Notes: generated by a model from the sequence alone, not told the origin. A DNA stretch of 64,000 nucleotides from Allopusillimonas sp008369125 (GCF_008369125.1 NZ_VOAY01000001.1:1-64000); one strand, 5' to 3'; shown: positions 50,998-60,933, numbered from the stretch's first letter. Numbers and translations: made by a program.

Positions 50998-52133
50998 AAA
51001 TTCTTTTTTTTGTCAGTTCCATGCACGCAGGCGGTGCGGAGCGGGTAGCCGCCACCTTGGCCAATGGCTGGGCGCAACGCGGCGATACCGTCATGCTTGT
51101 GCCTACGTATACGGGCCGGGGTGACTGCTTCTATACGCTGGACGAAGGCGTGCAGCTGACCTGGCTGGCGGATCAAATGAGCAAGCGATGCCCGGGTGTG
51201 CTGGCGCCTTTTGCCAAATGGTTTGCCATTCGCAAGCTGGTTCGCGACTTCAGGCCTGATGTCATCGTATCGTTTCTTACCAATGTCAACGTCACTGTTC
51301 TGATGGCGGCGCGGGGGTTGAACGTGCCGGTTGTCGTGTGCGAACGTACGAATCCGGCTTTTAGCAATAGCTCTGGCGCGGTGCTCAAGCGTTTGCGCAA
51401 ACTAACCTATCCCTCGGCGTCGGTTGTGGTGCTTCAGTCTGAAGACAGCGTTGACCTTTTTCACGACATGGTGCCCGGCCTGGATGTGCTTGAGGTCATG
51501 CCCAACCCCTTGCCTCCCGATCTTCCCGATGCCCGTTATCGTACGCGCAGCCCGGGCGATAGCACGCGATTCCGGCTGATGGGCATGGGGCGGTTGGTTG
51601 CCATCAAGCGTTTTGATGTGCTGATCCGCGTGTTTGGCACACTTGCGCCACAGTTTCCGGATTGGGATCTGGTTATATGGGGCGAAGGCCCTTTGCGTGA
51701 AAAGCTTGAAGCGCAAGTGCGTGAGGCAGGCTTGGCGTCTCGGGTTAGCTTGCCGGGACGCACTTCTCAGCCATGGGAAGAATTGAGCGCCGCACACGTG
51801 TTTACCATGGTTTCGCAGGTTGAGGGCTTTCCCAACGTGCTGCTTGAGGCCATGGCGCTCGGGCGTGCCTGCGTGACGGTGGACTGTCCCAGCGGCCCAC
51901 GTGAGATGACGCTGGATGGCGAGTATGCAGAGCTGGTTCCTTTGGGTGACGACACCGCATTGAGTGATGCACTGGCGCGACTGATGGGGGATGCGGTTTT
52001 ACGCGATGTTCTCGGTCGGCGCGCGGCGGCGTCGGTGCGTGAGCGTTATGGGTTGCCAGATATCATGTTACGTTGGGATAAAGTGTTTACGCGTGCCGGC
52101 GTAAGGCCGCAGAGGAAGGTGAATGCAGAGTAG
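50994..52133 (+). CDS. GT4-family glycosyltransferase
   Basis: A 379-residue GT-B enzyme starting MKILFFVSSMHAGGAERVAA, with FRLMGMGRLVAIKRFDVLIR at the start of the donor domain, VIWGEGPLREKLE and the VSQVEGFPNVLLEAMALGRA EX7E segment. It resembles the neighbour at 49727 closely in architecture, so the two may be paralogues. It overlaps the next gene by 11 bp. Probable role: adding one sugar of the polysaccharide repeat. The ATG overlaps a 16-codon ORF. Confidence 0.88.
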   Translation: MKILFFVSSMHAGGAERVAATLANGWAQRGDTVMLVPTYTGRGDCFYTLDEGVQLTWLADQMSKRCPGVLAPFAKWFAIRKLVRDFRPDVIVSFLTNVNVTVLMAARGLNVPVVVCERTNPAFSNSSGAVLKRLRKLTYPSASVVVLQSEDSVDLFHDMVPGLDVLEVMPNPLPPDLPDARYRTRSPGDSTRFRLMGMGRLVAIKRFDVLIRVFGTLAPQFPDWDLVIWGEGPLREKLEAQVREAGLASRVSLPGRTSQPWEELSAAHVFTMVSQVEGFPNVLLEAMALGRACVTVDCPSGPREMTLDGEYAELVPLGDDTALSDALARLMGDAVLRDVLGRRAAASVRERYGLPDIMLRWDKVFTRAGVRPQRKVNAE

Positions 52134-54639
52134 CGAGTTTGGCCGTAAAAAATTGAATGTTGTTCACATAATTTCGGGTCTGGGGCAGGGCGGTGCAGAA
52201 ACGGTGCTCCATCGTTTGCTGACGGCACCTAGCCAAACTGATCATCATTGTGTAATTTCCATGGGCGATGAGGGCCTCTTTGGTCCTCGGCTGCGTGAAG
52301 CAGGCATCACGCTATACACGCTCAATATGCAGGGTGTAAAGGGCATGGCGGCCGGGTTGCTGCGCATGCACCGCCTGTTGCGCGAGCTAAATCCCGATGT
52401 GGTGCAAACGTGGATGTACCATGCCGACCTCATTGGTGGCATTGTTGCCCGCATGGCCGGCATACGTGCCGTGTCGTGGGGTATACGCAATTCGGGTGCT
52501 GACCTTGGCCTGAGCAGCCGGTCTGCGCGTATGTGCCTATGGGCGTGCGCGCGGGTGTCCGGCCTAGTGCCGGGGGTTATTGTGGCGTGTGCCGAAAACG
52601 CACGTGTGCGTCATAGGCAGTGGGGTTATCGTGATGATCGCATGCTGGTCATTCCTAACGGCTATGACTTGTCGCGCTGGCGGCCAGACCCCGACGCGCG
52701 CACCGCGATGCGGCAGCAGCTTGGCGTAGCAGATGGCACACCCGTAATCGGCAATGTAGCGCGTTGGAATCCACTTAAAGATTATGAAAACCTGATCGCC
52801 GCGTTTGCTATTGCCCTGCGGCGTTACCCGCAGATGCGGGGTGTGTTGATCGGCGAAGGTCTGGTTGACACCAATGCTGACCTTACCAGCATGCTTGATC
52901 GTTATGGTGTGCGTGAGCAATTTATATTGCTGGGTCGGCGTGATGATGTGCCGGCTCTCATGAACGCGTTCGACGTGCATGTGCTCGCCAGCCGGGCAGA
53001 GGGCTTTCCCAATGTGGTGGCCGAGGCCATGGCAACGGATGTGCTGTGCGTCGCGACCGACGTGGGCGATGCAAGGCTGATGGTGGGCGATGCCGGCTGG
53101 GTTGTTGCCCCTAAAGATGCAAAGGCTTTGTCACAAGGCATCGAGCAGGCGGTAGCCGTTCTGGGTACGTCTGAACATCGCGAGAGGGCTGAGCGAGGAC
53201 GTGCCCGTGTTGAAAACCTGTTCAGTCTTGATGCCATGGTTAGTGCGTATCAAGTGGTATGGCGCAGGCTGGCGCAAGATTACCCCGCTGGCAGGGGCGT
53301 TGCTGGTAGTGGCCAAAAGGCAGCTTCAGGCATGTCGGGTGTGGCTGGGGCTGCAGGTGCTCGAGATGCCTCACGTACTCCAAATACAACCAGTACAGCC
53401 AGAGCTTCTAATGCCTCAAATGCATCCAGTGCATCCAGTACCTGGGATGCGTCGGGTACATCGAGTGCATCGGCTGTGCCGCCGCAGCAACGCAAAAAGC
53501 GCTTGTTGATCGTGGTGAACAACCCCTTGTTTTTTCTTTCACACCGACTGCAGCTGGCGCTTGATGCAAAACAGGCAGGCTATGACGTGCATATCGCCAC
53601 CATGGATGGTTCCGCCGTGGCGGATGTTGTAAGCCATGGGCTTGTTCATCATGTGATTCCCATGTCGCGCAGCGGCAAGAACCCGCTGGAGGAAGCGCAC
53701 ACGCTTTACGCGCTGTGGGGGCTTTTCCGGCGCCTGCGCCCTGATGTGGTGCATGCTGTCACGATCAAGCCGGTGCTGTATGGCGGCATAGCCGCCCGTC
53801 TGGCTGGGGTAAAGGCGTATGTTGCGGCGATTTCGGGCCTGGGGTTTGTTTTTACCCGACAGAAGCAGGGGTTTGACTTCTTGCGGGTTGCCGCCATAGG
53901 CCTGTACCGCTTGGCTTTGGGTCACCCCAACAGCCGGGTCATATTTCAGAACACCAATGACCGAGATGTATTGCAGAATGCGCACGTGGTGCGAGCCGGC
54001 CAGGCGGTAATGATACGAGGGTCGGGGGTGTCGCTTGACGCATTCCCCGCCCTGCCTGAGCCCGAAGGCCCGATCGTGGCCATTATGGTGGCGCGCCTGC
54101 TGCGTGACAAGGGCGTCATGGAGTTTGTAGAGGCGGCGCGTATTGCATCGCGTCGCAGCGATGTGGCAGGTGGAAGAGGACTGCGCTGGGTGCTGGTTGG
54201 GGCGCCAGACCCAGGGAATCCGGCCAGTGTGTTGGCACACGATGTTGAGCGGTGGCGCCAGGAAGGCGTGGTGGAGTGCCTGGGCGAACGCTCAGATATC
54301 GCCAGTCTTTATGCAGACGCTCATATTGCGGTGTTGCCTTCCTACCGCGAAGGCTTGCCCAAGTCGTTGGTTGAAGCGGCGGCATGCGGTCGTGCTGTGG
54401 TTACCACGGATGTGCCAGGTTGTCGCGATGCGATCGAGCCTGGCGCGTCTGGTTTACTGGTGCCTGTACGCGATGCCAACAGCCTGGCAGAAGCCGTACT
54501 GCGCCTGGCAAATGATGATGCCTTGCGGCAACAAATGGGCGCAGAGGGCCGGCGCTTGGCAGAGCGTGAGTTTGATATTGAGCAGATTATTTCGGCGCAC
54601 CTGGCTATCTATGATGCGCTGACTAATCGGACTGCTTGA
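52123..54639 (+). CDS. Fusion of two GT4 glycosyltransferases joined by a low-complexity linker
   Basis: An 838-residue protein with two complete GT4 units. Unit A (about 1-390) opens VVHIISGLGQGGAETVLHRL and has VIGNVARWNPLKDYENLI and ASRAEGFPNVVAEAMATDV. Unit B (about 462-838) opens KKRLLIVVNNPLFFLSHRLQ, like WbpH/PglA-type transferases, and has VAIMVARLLRDKGVMEFV and LPSYREGLPKSLVEAAACGR. Between them lies a Ser/Ala/Gly/Thr-rich linker (ASRTPNTTSTARASNASNAS and onward). The frame is open throughout. Two consecutive sugar additions by one polypeptide are likely. Unit B proteins often add the first sugar to a GlcNAc- or bacillosamine-type lipid carrier. Confidence 0.88.
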   Translation: MQSSEFGRKKLNVVHIISGLGQGGAETVLHRLLTAPSQTDHHCVISMGDEGLFGPRLREAGITLYTLNMQGVKGMAAGLLRMHRLLRELNPDVVQTWMYHADLIGGIVARMAGIRAVSWGIRNSGADLGLSSRSARMCLWACARVSGLVPGVIVACAENARVRHRQWGYRDDRMLVIPNGYDLSRWRPDPDARTAMRQQLGVADGTPVIGNVARWNPLKDYENLIAAFAIALRRYPQMRGVLIGEGLVDTNADLTSMLDRYGVREQFILLGRRDDVPALMNAFDVHVLASRAEGFPNVVAEAMATDVLCVATDVGDARLMVGDAGWVVAPKDAKALSQGIEQAVAVLGTSEHRERAERGRARVENLFSLDAMVSAYQVVWRRLAQDYPAGRGVAGSGQKAASGMSGVAGAAGARDASRTPNTTSTARASNASNASSASSTWDASGTSSASAVPPQQRKKRLLIVVNNPLFFLSHRLQLALDAKQAGYDVHIATMDGSAVADVVSHGLVHHVIPMSRSGKNPLEEAHTLYALWGLFRRLRPDVVHAVTIKPVLYGGIAARLAGVKAYVAAISGLGFVFTRQKQGFDFLRVAAIGLYRLALGHPNSRVIFQNTNDRDVLQNAHVVRAGQAVMIRGSGVSLDAFPALPEPEGPIVAIMVARLLRDKGVMEFVEAARIASRRSDVAGGRGLRWVLVGAPDPGNPASVLAHDVERWRQEGVVECLGERSDIASLYADAHIAVLPSYREGLPKSLVEAAACGRAVVTTDVPGCRDAIEPGASGLLVPVRDANSLAEAVLRLANDDALRQQMGAEGRRLAEREFDIEQIISAHLAIYDALTNRTA

Positions 54640-54667
54640 GTTAGTTTCTTCGGTTTTAGTCTAGATG

Positions 54668-54694
54668 GCCGGCCTGAGTTCAACCCAGGCCGGC
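54668..54694 (+). terminator. Hairpin at the end of the polysaccharide operon
   Basis: GCCGGCCTG (54668-54676) pairs perfectly with CAGGCCGGC (54686-54694) across a 9-nt loop. It lies 29 bp after the stop of the fused glycosyltransferase. There is no T-tract, so it may protect the 3' end or assist rho-dependent termination. Confidence 0.5.
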
Positions 54695-54745
54695 TCCTCG
54701 CACCCCGAACTCGATACAAGCAACGGCTGAAATCGAGGCCCAAGC

Positions 54746-54909
<164 letters not shown>

Positions 54910-54981
54910 TAAGCTGATGCCTCGGCCTACGTCGTTGCCCTATCTCAGCGCCTGCCGACGTCGGCGCTGAGGCTTCGCGTG

Positions 54982-57900
54982 TCAGGCCACGCGATCCAGC
55001 TGCTTGCCGCTGCGGTAAACGTCGAGCAATTCTTCCCGCCGCGTTTGTGCGGCCTGCATGTTTTTCTCTTTTACATGACCGAACCCACGTATGGTGTCGG
55101 GCAGTTCAGCGAGCTGGATGGCGCTGGCCAGGTTGTGTTCCGACAGGCTGTCTGCGAACTCGTCCAGCAGTTCAAAATAGTGCTGCACCAGTAAGCGTTC
55201 TTGCTGTCTTTCTTCTGTTTTTCCAAACAGATCCAACGGGGTGCCTCGCAGCCCTTTGAAGCGTGTCAGCATGGAAAAGGCTTTCATCATCCACGGGCCG
55301 TAGGCTTTTTTGACCAGTTCACCCTTGTCGTTTTTCTTGGCGAGCATGGGCGGTGCCAGGTGAACGTGCAGGGCATAGTCGCGACCAGGTTCACCTTCAA
55401 ACTCATTGCGTAGCTTCTCAAGAAAAGCCGGATCGGTGTAAAGACGGGCAACCTCATACTCATCTTTGTAGGCCATCAACTTAGCGAGGTTGTTCGCCAC
55501 AGCCTTGGCAAGCCGCTGGCTTTTGCCCGAGGGCAGGGTGGCTTCTTTTTGCTGGATGCGTTCGACAGCCTGTTGATATCGTCGTGCATAAGCGGCGTTC
55601 TGGTAGGCGGTGAGGTGGTCGATATTGCGCTGTATGCTTTGTGCCAGCGGTTCCGGCATGCTTACTACTTCGGCCTTGGCGCGCTGGCGTGGCAGGCCGC
55701 TGCTTACAGCGGCTGCGCCGTGATGGGCAACCGCACGGCCCCATTCAAAGGCAGCCAGGTTCTCTTCTACCTTGACGCCATTAAGCTCAATGGCGCGCAA
55801 TAGGCTTTCGTAAGCCAGTGGCACCCAGCCTTGTTGCCAGGCAAAGCCCAGCAACAACGGGTTGGCGTAAATGGCATCACCCAGCAGCCCCAACGCCAGG
55901 GTGTTGGCGTCCAGAAACTTGCACGCATCGCCCATGGCGTCAGTAAGCTGGCGTACAGCTGACTGTGCCGGAAACTGCCAGTGAGGGTTGCTGATGAATT
56001 CGGCGGTGGGGGTAGGTGCATTGTTCACGGCTGCATGAGTCGTGCCTTTGAGGGCTTTGGACAACACTTCGGATGAAGTCGTGACCAGTGCGTCGCAGCC
56101 TATGATTAGCTGCGCCTCGCCTGTGGCAATGCGCGTAGCGTGAATATCTTCAGGCCGTGCCGCGATCTGCACATGGCTGAGCACCGCTCCGCCTTTCTGG
56201 GCCAACCCCGCCATATCGAGTACGGTTACACCTTTGTTTTCAAGGTGTGAGGCCATGCCCAGCAGGCCGCCTATGGTTACCACGCCGGTGCCGCCTATGC
56301 CGGTAACAATCACACCGTACGTGGTGTCAATGCTTGGAAGCTCAGGCATGGGCAGGTTGGCGGTTAGCGAGGTGTCAGCGCTGGCCTTCTGGCGTACGGG
56401 CTTTTTGACCTGCGCGCCTTCTGCCGTCACAAAGCTCGGACAAAAACCGTTGACGCAGGAAAAATCTTTATTGCAGGACGACTGGTTGATGCGACGCTTG
56501 GTACCGAAAGGCGTTTGCAGCGGCTCGACCGAAAGACAGTTAGATTTTACTGAGCAGTCGCCGCAACCTTCACACACGGCATCATTGATGAATACCCGAC
56601 GGGCAGGGTCTGGATACGTGCCGCGCTTGCGCCGACGGCGCTTTTCAGTGGCACAGGTCTGGTCGTAGACCAATATAGAGGTGCCCTCGACTTCGCGCAG
56701 CTCGCGTTGCACGCGGTCGAGTTCATCGCGATGATAGACGGGCGGGTTGCCTGTCAGTTGCATGCCTTTGTATTTTTCGGGCTCGTCGGTCACCACAACG
56801 ATTTTGCGTGCGCCTTCTGCATGCACCTGCGCGATAACGTCGGTGACTTTGAGCACACCGTCGACGGGCTGACCACCCGTCATGGCAACGGCGTCGTTGT
56901 ACAGAATTTTGTAGGTGATATTGGCATTGGAGGCAATGGCCGCGCGTATGGCCAGCAAGCCTGAATGAAAATACGTGCCATCGCCAATATTGGCAAAAAC
57001 ATGTTTTTCAGAGGTGAAGTGATGCTGCCCTATCCAGGCTGCACCCTCGCCACCCATATGGCTGAATGTTTCCGTCTTGCGGTCCATCCAGATCGTCATG
57101 TAGTGGCAACCAATGCCTGCCAGGGCCCGTGAACCCTCAGGAACGTTGGTCGACGTGTTGTGCGGACAGCCTGAACAGAACCATGGCTTGCGCTCACCCA
57201 CTTGTGAAGGTGTGCTCTGCTCCCGTTCCTTTGCCTCAATAATGGCCACGCGCGCATCAATGCGCGCTCTTAGCGCCGCCGGAAGATCAAGCTTTTTAAG
57301 GCGGGCGGCGATGGCCTTGGCAATGAGTGCAGGTGACAACTCGGCATGGGCAGGCAGCAGCCATTGGCCGCGTGGCACAGACCATTCACCGCCTGCATTA
57401 TCTTTTTCATTGAACTTGCCGAACACCTTGGGGCGAACAGCGTCGTTCCAGTTGTACAGCTCTTCTTTTAGTGCGTATTCCATGATCTGGCGCTTTTCTT
57501 CGACGACCAGGATTTCATCAAGACCATGTGCAAAATCATGCGCATCCTGGGCGTTCAGTGGCCAGACGCAACCCACCTTCATGACACGTATGCCAGCCAG
57601 CGCACAGGCTTCGTCATCCAGACCCAGGTCGCCAAGTGCTTGCCGGGTATCAAGATAGGCCTTGCCCGCCGTCATGATGCCAAACCGCGGTGTGGGTGAG
57701 TCAATGACGATACGGTTTAATTTGTTGGCACGCACATAGGCCAGCGCCGCGTACCACTTATAGTCAACCAGCCGGGCTTCTTGATCTAACGGAGGGTCGG
57801 GCCAGCGTATATTTAGCCCGCCTTCGGGCATCTGAAAATCAGCGGGGATGACGATCTGTGCCCGATCCGGGTCAATGTCGACCGAGGCGGTAGATTCAAC

Positions 57901-58545
57901 CACCTCAGTGACGCATTTCATGGCAACCCACAGGCCGGTGTAGCGGCTCATGGCCCAGCCATGAAGCCCGTAGTCGAGATACTCTTGTACGTTGGAGGGG
58001 TAGAGCACAGGGATGCCGGCTGCGATCAGGTCATGTTCTGACTGGTGGGCCACAGTGGATGATTTGGCACCATGATCGTCACCCGCCAGCAAGAGCACAC
58101 CACCATGGGGGGCTGTACCTGCGGCATTGGCGTGTTTGAATACGTCCATGCTGCGGTCTACGCCTGGGCCTTTGCCGTACCACATGCCAAACACGCCGTC
58201 GCGGGTCGCGTCGGGGTAAAGCGTTACCTGCTGTGTGCCCCATACCGAGGTGGCAGCCAGGTCTTCATTAAGGCCCGGCTGAAAGACAATGTCGTTTTCT
58301 TTCAGGTGTGACTTGGCTTTCCAGAGCGCCTGATCAATGGCACCCAACGGTGAGCCACGGTAGCCCGAAATAAAACCGGCGGTGTTAAGGCCTGCCGCAC
58401 GATCCCGGGCTTTTTGCAGCATGGGCAGGCGTACCAGAGCCTGCGTTCCGCTCATGTAGGCTCTGCCGCGTTCGAGGGTGTATTTGTCGTCCAGACTGGT
58501 CGTGGCGAGTGCCTTGAGCACCGCAGGGTCAAGAGGGGCGTTCAT
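54982..58545 (-). CDS. Indolepyruvate ferredoxin oxidoreductase, fused alpha-beta type
   Basis: A 1187-residue 2-oxoacid:ferredoxin oxidoreductase that decarboxylates aryl-pyruvates to aryl-acetyl-CoA. Order of domains: N-terminal pyrimidine-binding half (GFISGYRGSPLGAIDQAL), transketolase-like middle, TPP-binding segment (ANIGDGTYFHSGLLAI to YNDAVAMTGGQPVDG, about 510-560), a 4Fe-4S ferredoxin-like segment (NDAVCEGCGDCSVKSNC, about 655-672) and the gamma-like domain (VIVTGIGGTGVVTIGGLLG). The layout is the long fused form found in many Proteobacteria. It is divergent from a LysR regulator 110 bp away, the probable controller. Aromatic amino acid catabolism is the likely pathway. Confidence 0.92.
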   Translation of the reverse strand: MNAPLDPAVLKALATTSLDDKYTLERGRAYMSGTQALVRLPMLQKARDRAAGLNTAGFISGYRGSPLGAIDQALWKAKSHLKENDIVFQPGLNEDLAATSVWGTQQVTLYPDATRDGVFGMWYGKGPGVDRSMDVFKHANAAGTAPHGGVLLLAGDDHGAKSSTVAHQSEHDLIAAGIPVLYPSNVQEYLDYGLHGWAMSRYTGLWVAMKCVTEVVESTASVDIDPDRAQIVIPADFQMPEGGLNIRWPDPPLDQEARLVDYKWYAALAYVRANKLNRIVIDSPTPRFGIMTAGKAYLDTRQALGDLGLDDEACALAGIRVMKVGCVWPLNAQDAHDFAHGLDEILVVEEKRQIMEYALKEELYNWNDAVRPKVFGKFNEKDNAGGEWSVPRGQWLLPAHAELSPALIAKAIAARLKKLDLPAALRARIDARVAIIEAKEREQSTPSQVGERKPWFCSGCPHNTSTNVPEGSRALAGIGCHYMTIWMDRKTETFSHMGGEGAAWIGQHHFTSEKHVFANIGDGTYFHSGLLAIRAAIASNANITYKILYNDAVAMTGGQPVDGVLKVTDVIAQVHAEGARKIVVVTDEPEKYKGMQLTGNPPVYHRDELDRVQRELREVEGTSILVYDQTCATEKRRRRKRGTYPDPARRVFINDAVCEGCGDCSVKSNCLSVEPLQTPFGTKRRINQSSCNKDFSCVNGFCPSFVTAEGAQVKKPVRQKASADTSLTANLPMPELPSIDTTYGVIVTGIGGTGVVTIGGLLGMASHLENKGVTVLDMAGLAQKGGAVLSHVQIAARPEDIHATRIATGEAQLIIGCDALVTTSSEVLSKALKGTTHAAVNNAPTPTAEFISNPHWQFPAQSAVRQLTDAMGDACKFLDANTLALGLLGDAIYANPLLLGFAWQQGWVPLAYESLLRAIELNGVKVEENLAAFEWGRAVAHHGAAAVSSGLPRQRAKAEVVSMPEPLAQSIQRNIDHLTAYQNAAYARRYQQAVERIQQKEATLPSGKSQRLAKAVANNLAKLMAYKDEYEVARLYTDPAFLEKLRNEFEGEPGRDYALHVHLAPPMLAKKNDKGELVKKAYGPWMMKAFSMLTRFKGLRGTPLDLFGKTEERQQERLLVQHYFELLDEFADSLSEHNLASAIQLAELPDTIRGFGHVKEKNMQAAQTRREELLDVYRSGKQLDRVA

Positions 58546-58611
58546 GAGACCTGTCTCCTGTGTTCGGTCATTTCTATTTGAGTATGGCCCAAGTGTATGA
58601 GTTTGCGGTGT

Positions 58612-58654
58612 TATCGTAAAATCAAATTTTCAGCTATCAGGTATCAGAAAATCA
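58612..58654. promoter_or_regulatory. Repeated elements in the ior / LysR divergent region
   Basis: TATCGTAAAATCA (58612-58624) and TATCAGAAAATCA (58642-58654) are direct repeats 30 bp apart with 11 of 13 matches. ATTTTC (58626-58631) and GAAAAT (58647-58652) form an inverted pair between and over them. They abut the LysR start codon at 58656. They are candidate binding sites for that regulator, and would allow autorepression. Confidence 0.4.
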
Positions 58655-58655
58655 G

Positions 58656-59618
58656 ATGAAGGACGAAGTAACGCTCCGGCAATTCCGGTATTTCATTGCG
58701 GCTGCGACGACAGGGCAGTTTTCCTCTGCGTCAGTGGCCGAGAACGTGTCGCAGTCAGCCATTACAGGCGCGGTGCAGAGCCTGGAACGCCAGCTTAAGG
58801 TCAGGCTTTTTGAGCGGCTGCCGCATGGCGTCGCTCTGACAGCAGAGGGCCAGGCTTTTTTCCATCATGCTCGCCATGTGATGGATTCGGTCAACGATGC
58901 CATGCGGCATGCAAGTCTGTTGCCCCAGTCTGCACAGGGCACCTTGCGGATCGCGGCAACCTACACGGTGCTGGGTTATTTTTTGCCCGATCTGCTCAGT
59001 CGCTTCAAGCGCAGTTACCCTCAGGTTGAAATTGATCTTGTGGATATGGACAGGCCCAAGATCGAGGCGGCGCTACTTGAGGGGAGTATTGATCTTGGTA
59101 TTGGGCTGCTGTCCAATATTGAAAACGTGGATCAGTATGGGCACCGGCTGCTGGTGCGCTCGCGCCGCAGGCTTTGGGCGGGTGTAGGGCACCCGCTTGC
59201 CTCGCAGGCTGTGGTCAGTTTGGATGATATAGCGCAGCACCCACAGGTTTTGCTAACGGTCGACGACGCAGACGTGGCCATTAGCAAACTTTGGCCGCAA
59301 GGTGAACAAGGCCTTAACGTTGCCATGCGCACCAGTTCACTCGAGGCGTTGCGCGGGTTGGTTGCTTACGGGTTTGGTGTGGCGATACTGTCTGATCTGG
59401 TGTACAGGCCGTGGTCGCTTGAAGGCAAGAAAATTATGGCGATACCGGTGTCTGATCCGGTTACCGCCATGGACGTTGGGCTGCTGTGGCCTAAACACCA
59501 TGTGCCTGTTGGGCTGGCAGATGTATTCAGGCAGTTTTTGCTCGATGCCTGCGAAGGCATGGGTGAGGGCCATCAGGCCGCCTCACCCACAGGCCGCAGC
59601 CGTCGACTGCGGGGGTAG
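58656..59618 (+). CDS. LysR-family transcriptional regulator
   Basis: A 320-residue LTTR with an N-terminal winged helix (residues 5-62: LRQFRYFIAAATTGQFSSAS, then NVSQSAITGAVQSLERQL, RLFERLPHGVALTAEG) and a two-lobed effector domain (TLRIAATYTVLGYFLPDLLS). The Gly/Arg-rich last residues (SPTGRSRRLRG) may be a disordered tail. It is divergent from the indolepyruvate oxidoreductase gene and probably regulates it. The effector is unknown; an aromatic keto acid would fit. It ends 10 bp from the convergent pldA. Confidence 0.9.
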   Translation: MKDEVTLRQFRYFIAAATTGQFSSASVAENVSQSAITGAVQSLERQLKVRLFERLPHGVALTAEGQAFFHHARHVMDSVNDAMRHASLLPQSAQGTLRIAATYTVLGYFLPDLLSRFKRSYPQVEIDLVDMDRPKIEAALLEGSIDLGIGLLSNIENVDQYGHRLLVRSRRRLWAGVGHPLASQAVVSLDDIAQHPQVLLTVDDADVAISKLWPQGEQGLNVAMRTSSLEALRGLVAYGFGVAILSDLVYRPWSLEGKKIMAIPVSDPVTAMDVGLLWPKHHVPVGLADVFRQFLLDACEGMGEGHQAASPTGRSRRLRG

Positions 59619-59628
59619 GCAATGGCAC

Positions 59629-60933
59629 TTAGGGTATGAGTGCCAGGCCCACTCTGAACTGCGAGCCGACCTTCTGGTTATACCCCAATATGGTTTCGCC
59701 ATATCCCTTGAAGTACTGCACATGCAAGTAGCCATTCATGTTCAGAAAGGTACGACGCAGCGGCCATGCCGCCTCGATCTGGGTGCTGTTGCGCCCGGCC
59801 GTGCCCTGGCGATACAAGCCTGACAGCACCAGGCCGTTATCTTGAGCAAAGCGCAACTTCCAGTCTACGTGACCTGCATAGTCGGCGTAGTCGGGGTTTT
59901 TGTCGCCGCTACCAAAGTAAGCCTTGATCTTTGGTGCAAAGGTAAGTGTGCCGCCGCCATCAAATCGGTAGTTGAACTCAGGTTGGATGTAGCCAAAATT
60001 TATAGCACGCGAGTCGTCACCGTCTTTGCCGTTAGATTCATGCTCTACGCCTGTGGCCAGGCCAAGAAAGGCACTTTTTTCTGGTGAAAAAAACAGTGCA
60101 TCTTTGCGCCAGAACAGGCTTGGTTTGAATGACGTGTCTACAAAAGGATGCGACTCGGCTGACAAATCCCACAGCGATGTTTGTGTGTACCCCAAATAGA
60201 AGTTGTCGATGAAGTCGGGGTTGATCGGGTCTTTGGGCTGAAACAATCGGTATTTGAAGCTGATCTGAAACCGCGCATCGGTACGCCCGTGGTTTCTGCC
60301 CGCGTCAAAATAAATGGGCTCATATGGTGAGATCGCATTACGAAACCGGTCGAATCCATCCGACGACGAACTTGCCATGGCCACGCTATTGTTGGGCGCT
60401 GGCCCCTGATTGGGCGACGCACCTGCTGCCACGACAACATTGGTGGGCAGCACGGGATCGGTCTGGCCCTGAACTCGGGCTGCCCCTGCGTCCACGACAG
60501 GCACGTCAGCCGCCGTACCGGCGATTGCACTCTTATCAAGCGGGCTGGTGTCCAAAGCCAGCATGGTGGGCGTACCCTCGATGTTGACGGCCTGAAGCCC
60601 GTGCACCGTGCTGGGTACGACGGCTTTCCAGGCTAGCTTCACAAAGGTGTTGACGGGCACCGTCACCGAACCGCCACCGCCAGCCAGGTAGGCGAGGCTG
60701 CGAATAGGCTGACCATTCTGGTTTCGCCACTGAACGACGAGGTTTTTGGGTGCGGTGTATTCGAGCGCGTTGTCGCCGTCATTAAACAGCACTGCCGTAA
60801 TATCGACGGTTTCTCCCGCCGATGCGTGTGCCTGTTCGAGCTTGTAGGTAATGCCGCCGAGAGCGGGGCCTGAACCCAGGAGGGCGGCCGACAGCAACAG
60901 CATTCCTGAAAAGTGTTTGAGTGAAATCGCCAT
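59629..60933 (-). CDS. pldA: Outer membrane phospholipase A with an extended N-terminal domain
   Basis: A 434-residue precursor with a signal peptide (MAISLKHFSGMLLLSAALLG, cleavage near GPALG). The C-terminal ~260 residues are the 12-strand PldA barrel: SPYEPIYFDAGRN, the catalytic His298/Ser300 in GVEHESNGKDG (corresponding to His142/Ser144 of E. coli) and GYNQKVGSQFRVGLALIP at the end. It hydrolyses phospholipids at the outer membrane when lipid asymmetry is lost. E. coli PldA is 289 residues; the extra ~145 residues form an N-terminal beta-rich domain (GETVDITAVLFNDGDNAL onward) and a linker. Confidence 0.9.
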   Translation of the reverse strand: MAISLKHFSGMLLLSAALLGSGPALGGITYKLEQAHASAGETVDITAVLFNDGDNALEYTAPKNLVVQWRNQNGQPIRSLAYLAGGGGSVTVPVNTFVKLAWKAVVPSTVHGLQAVNIEGTPTMLALDTSPLDKSAIAGTAADVPVVDAGAARVQGQTDPVLPTNVVVAAGASPNQGPAPNNSVAMASSSSDGFDRFRNAISPYEPIYFDAGRNHGRTDARFQISFKYRLFQPKDPINPDFIDNFYLGYTQTSLWDLSAESHPFVDTSFKPSLFWRKDALFFSPEKSAFLGLATGVEHESNGKDGDDSRAINFGYIQPEFNYRFDGGGTLTFAPKIKAYFGSGDKNPDYADYAGHVDWKLRFAQDNGLVLSGLYRQGTAGRNSTQIEAAWPLRRTFLNMNGYLHVQYFKGYGETILGYNQKVGSQFRVGLALIP

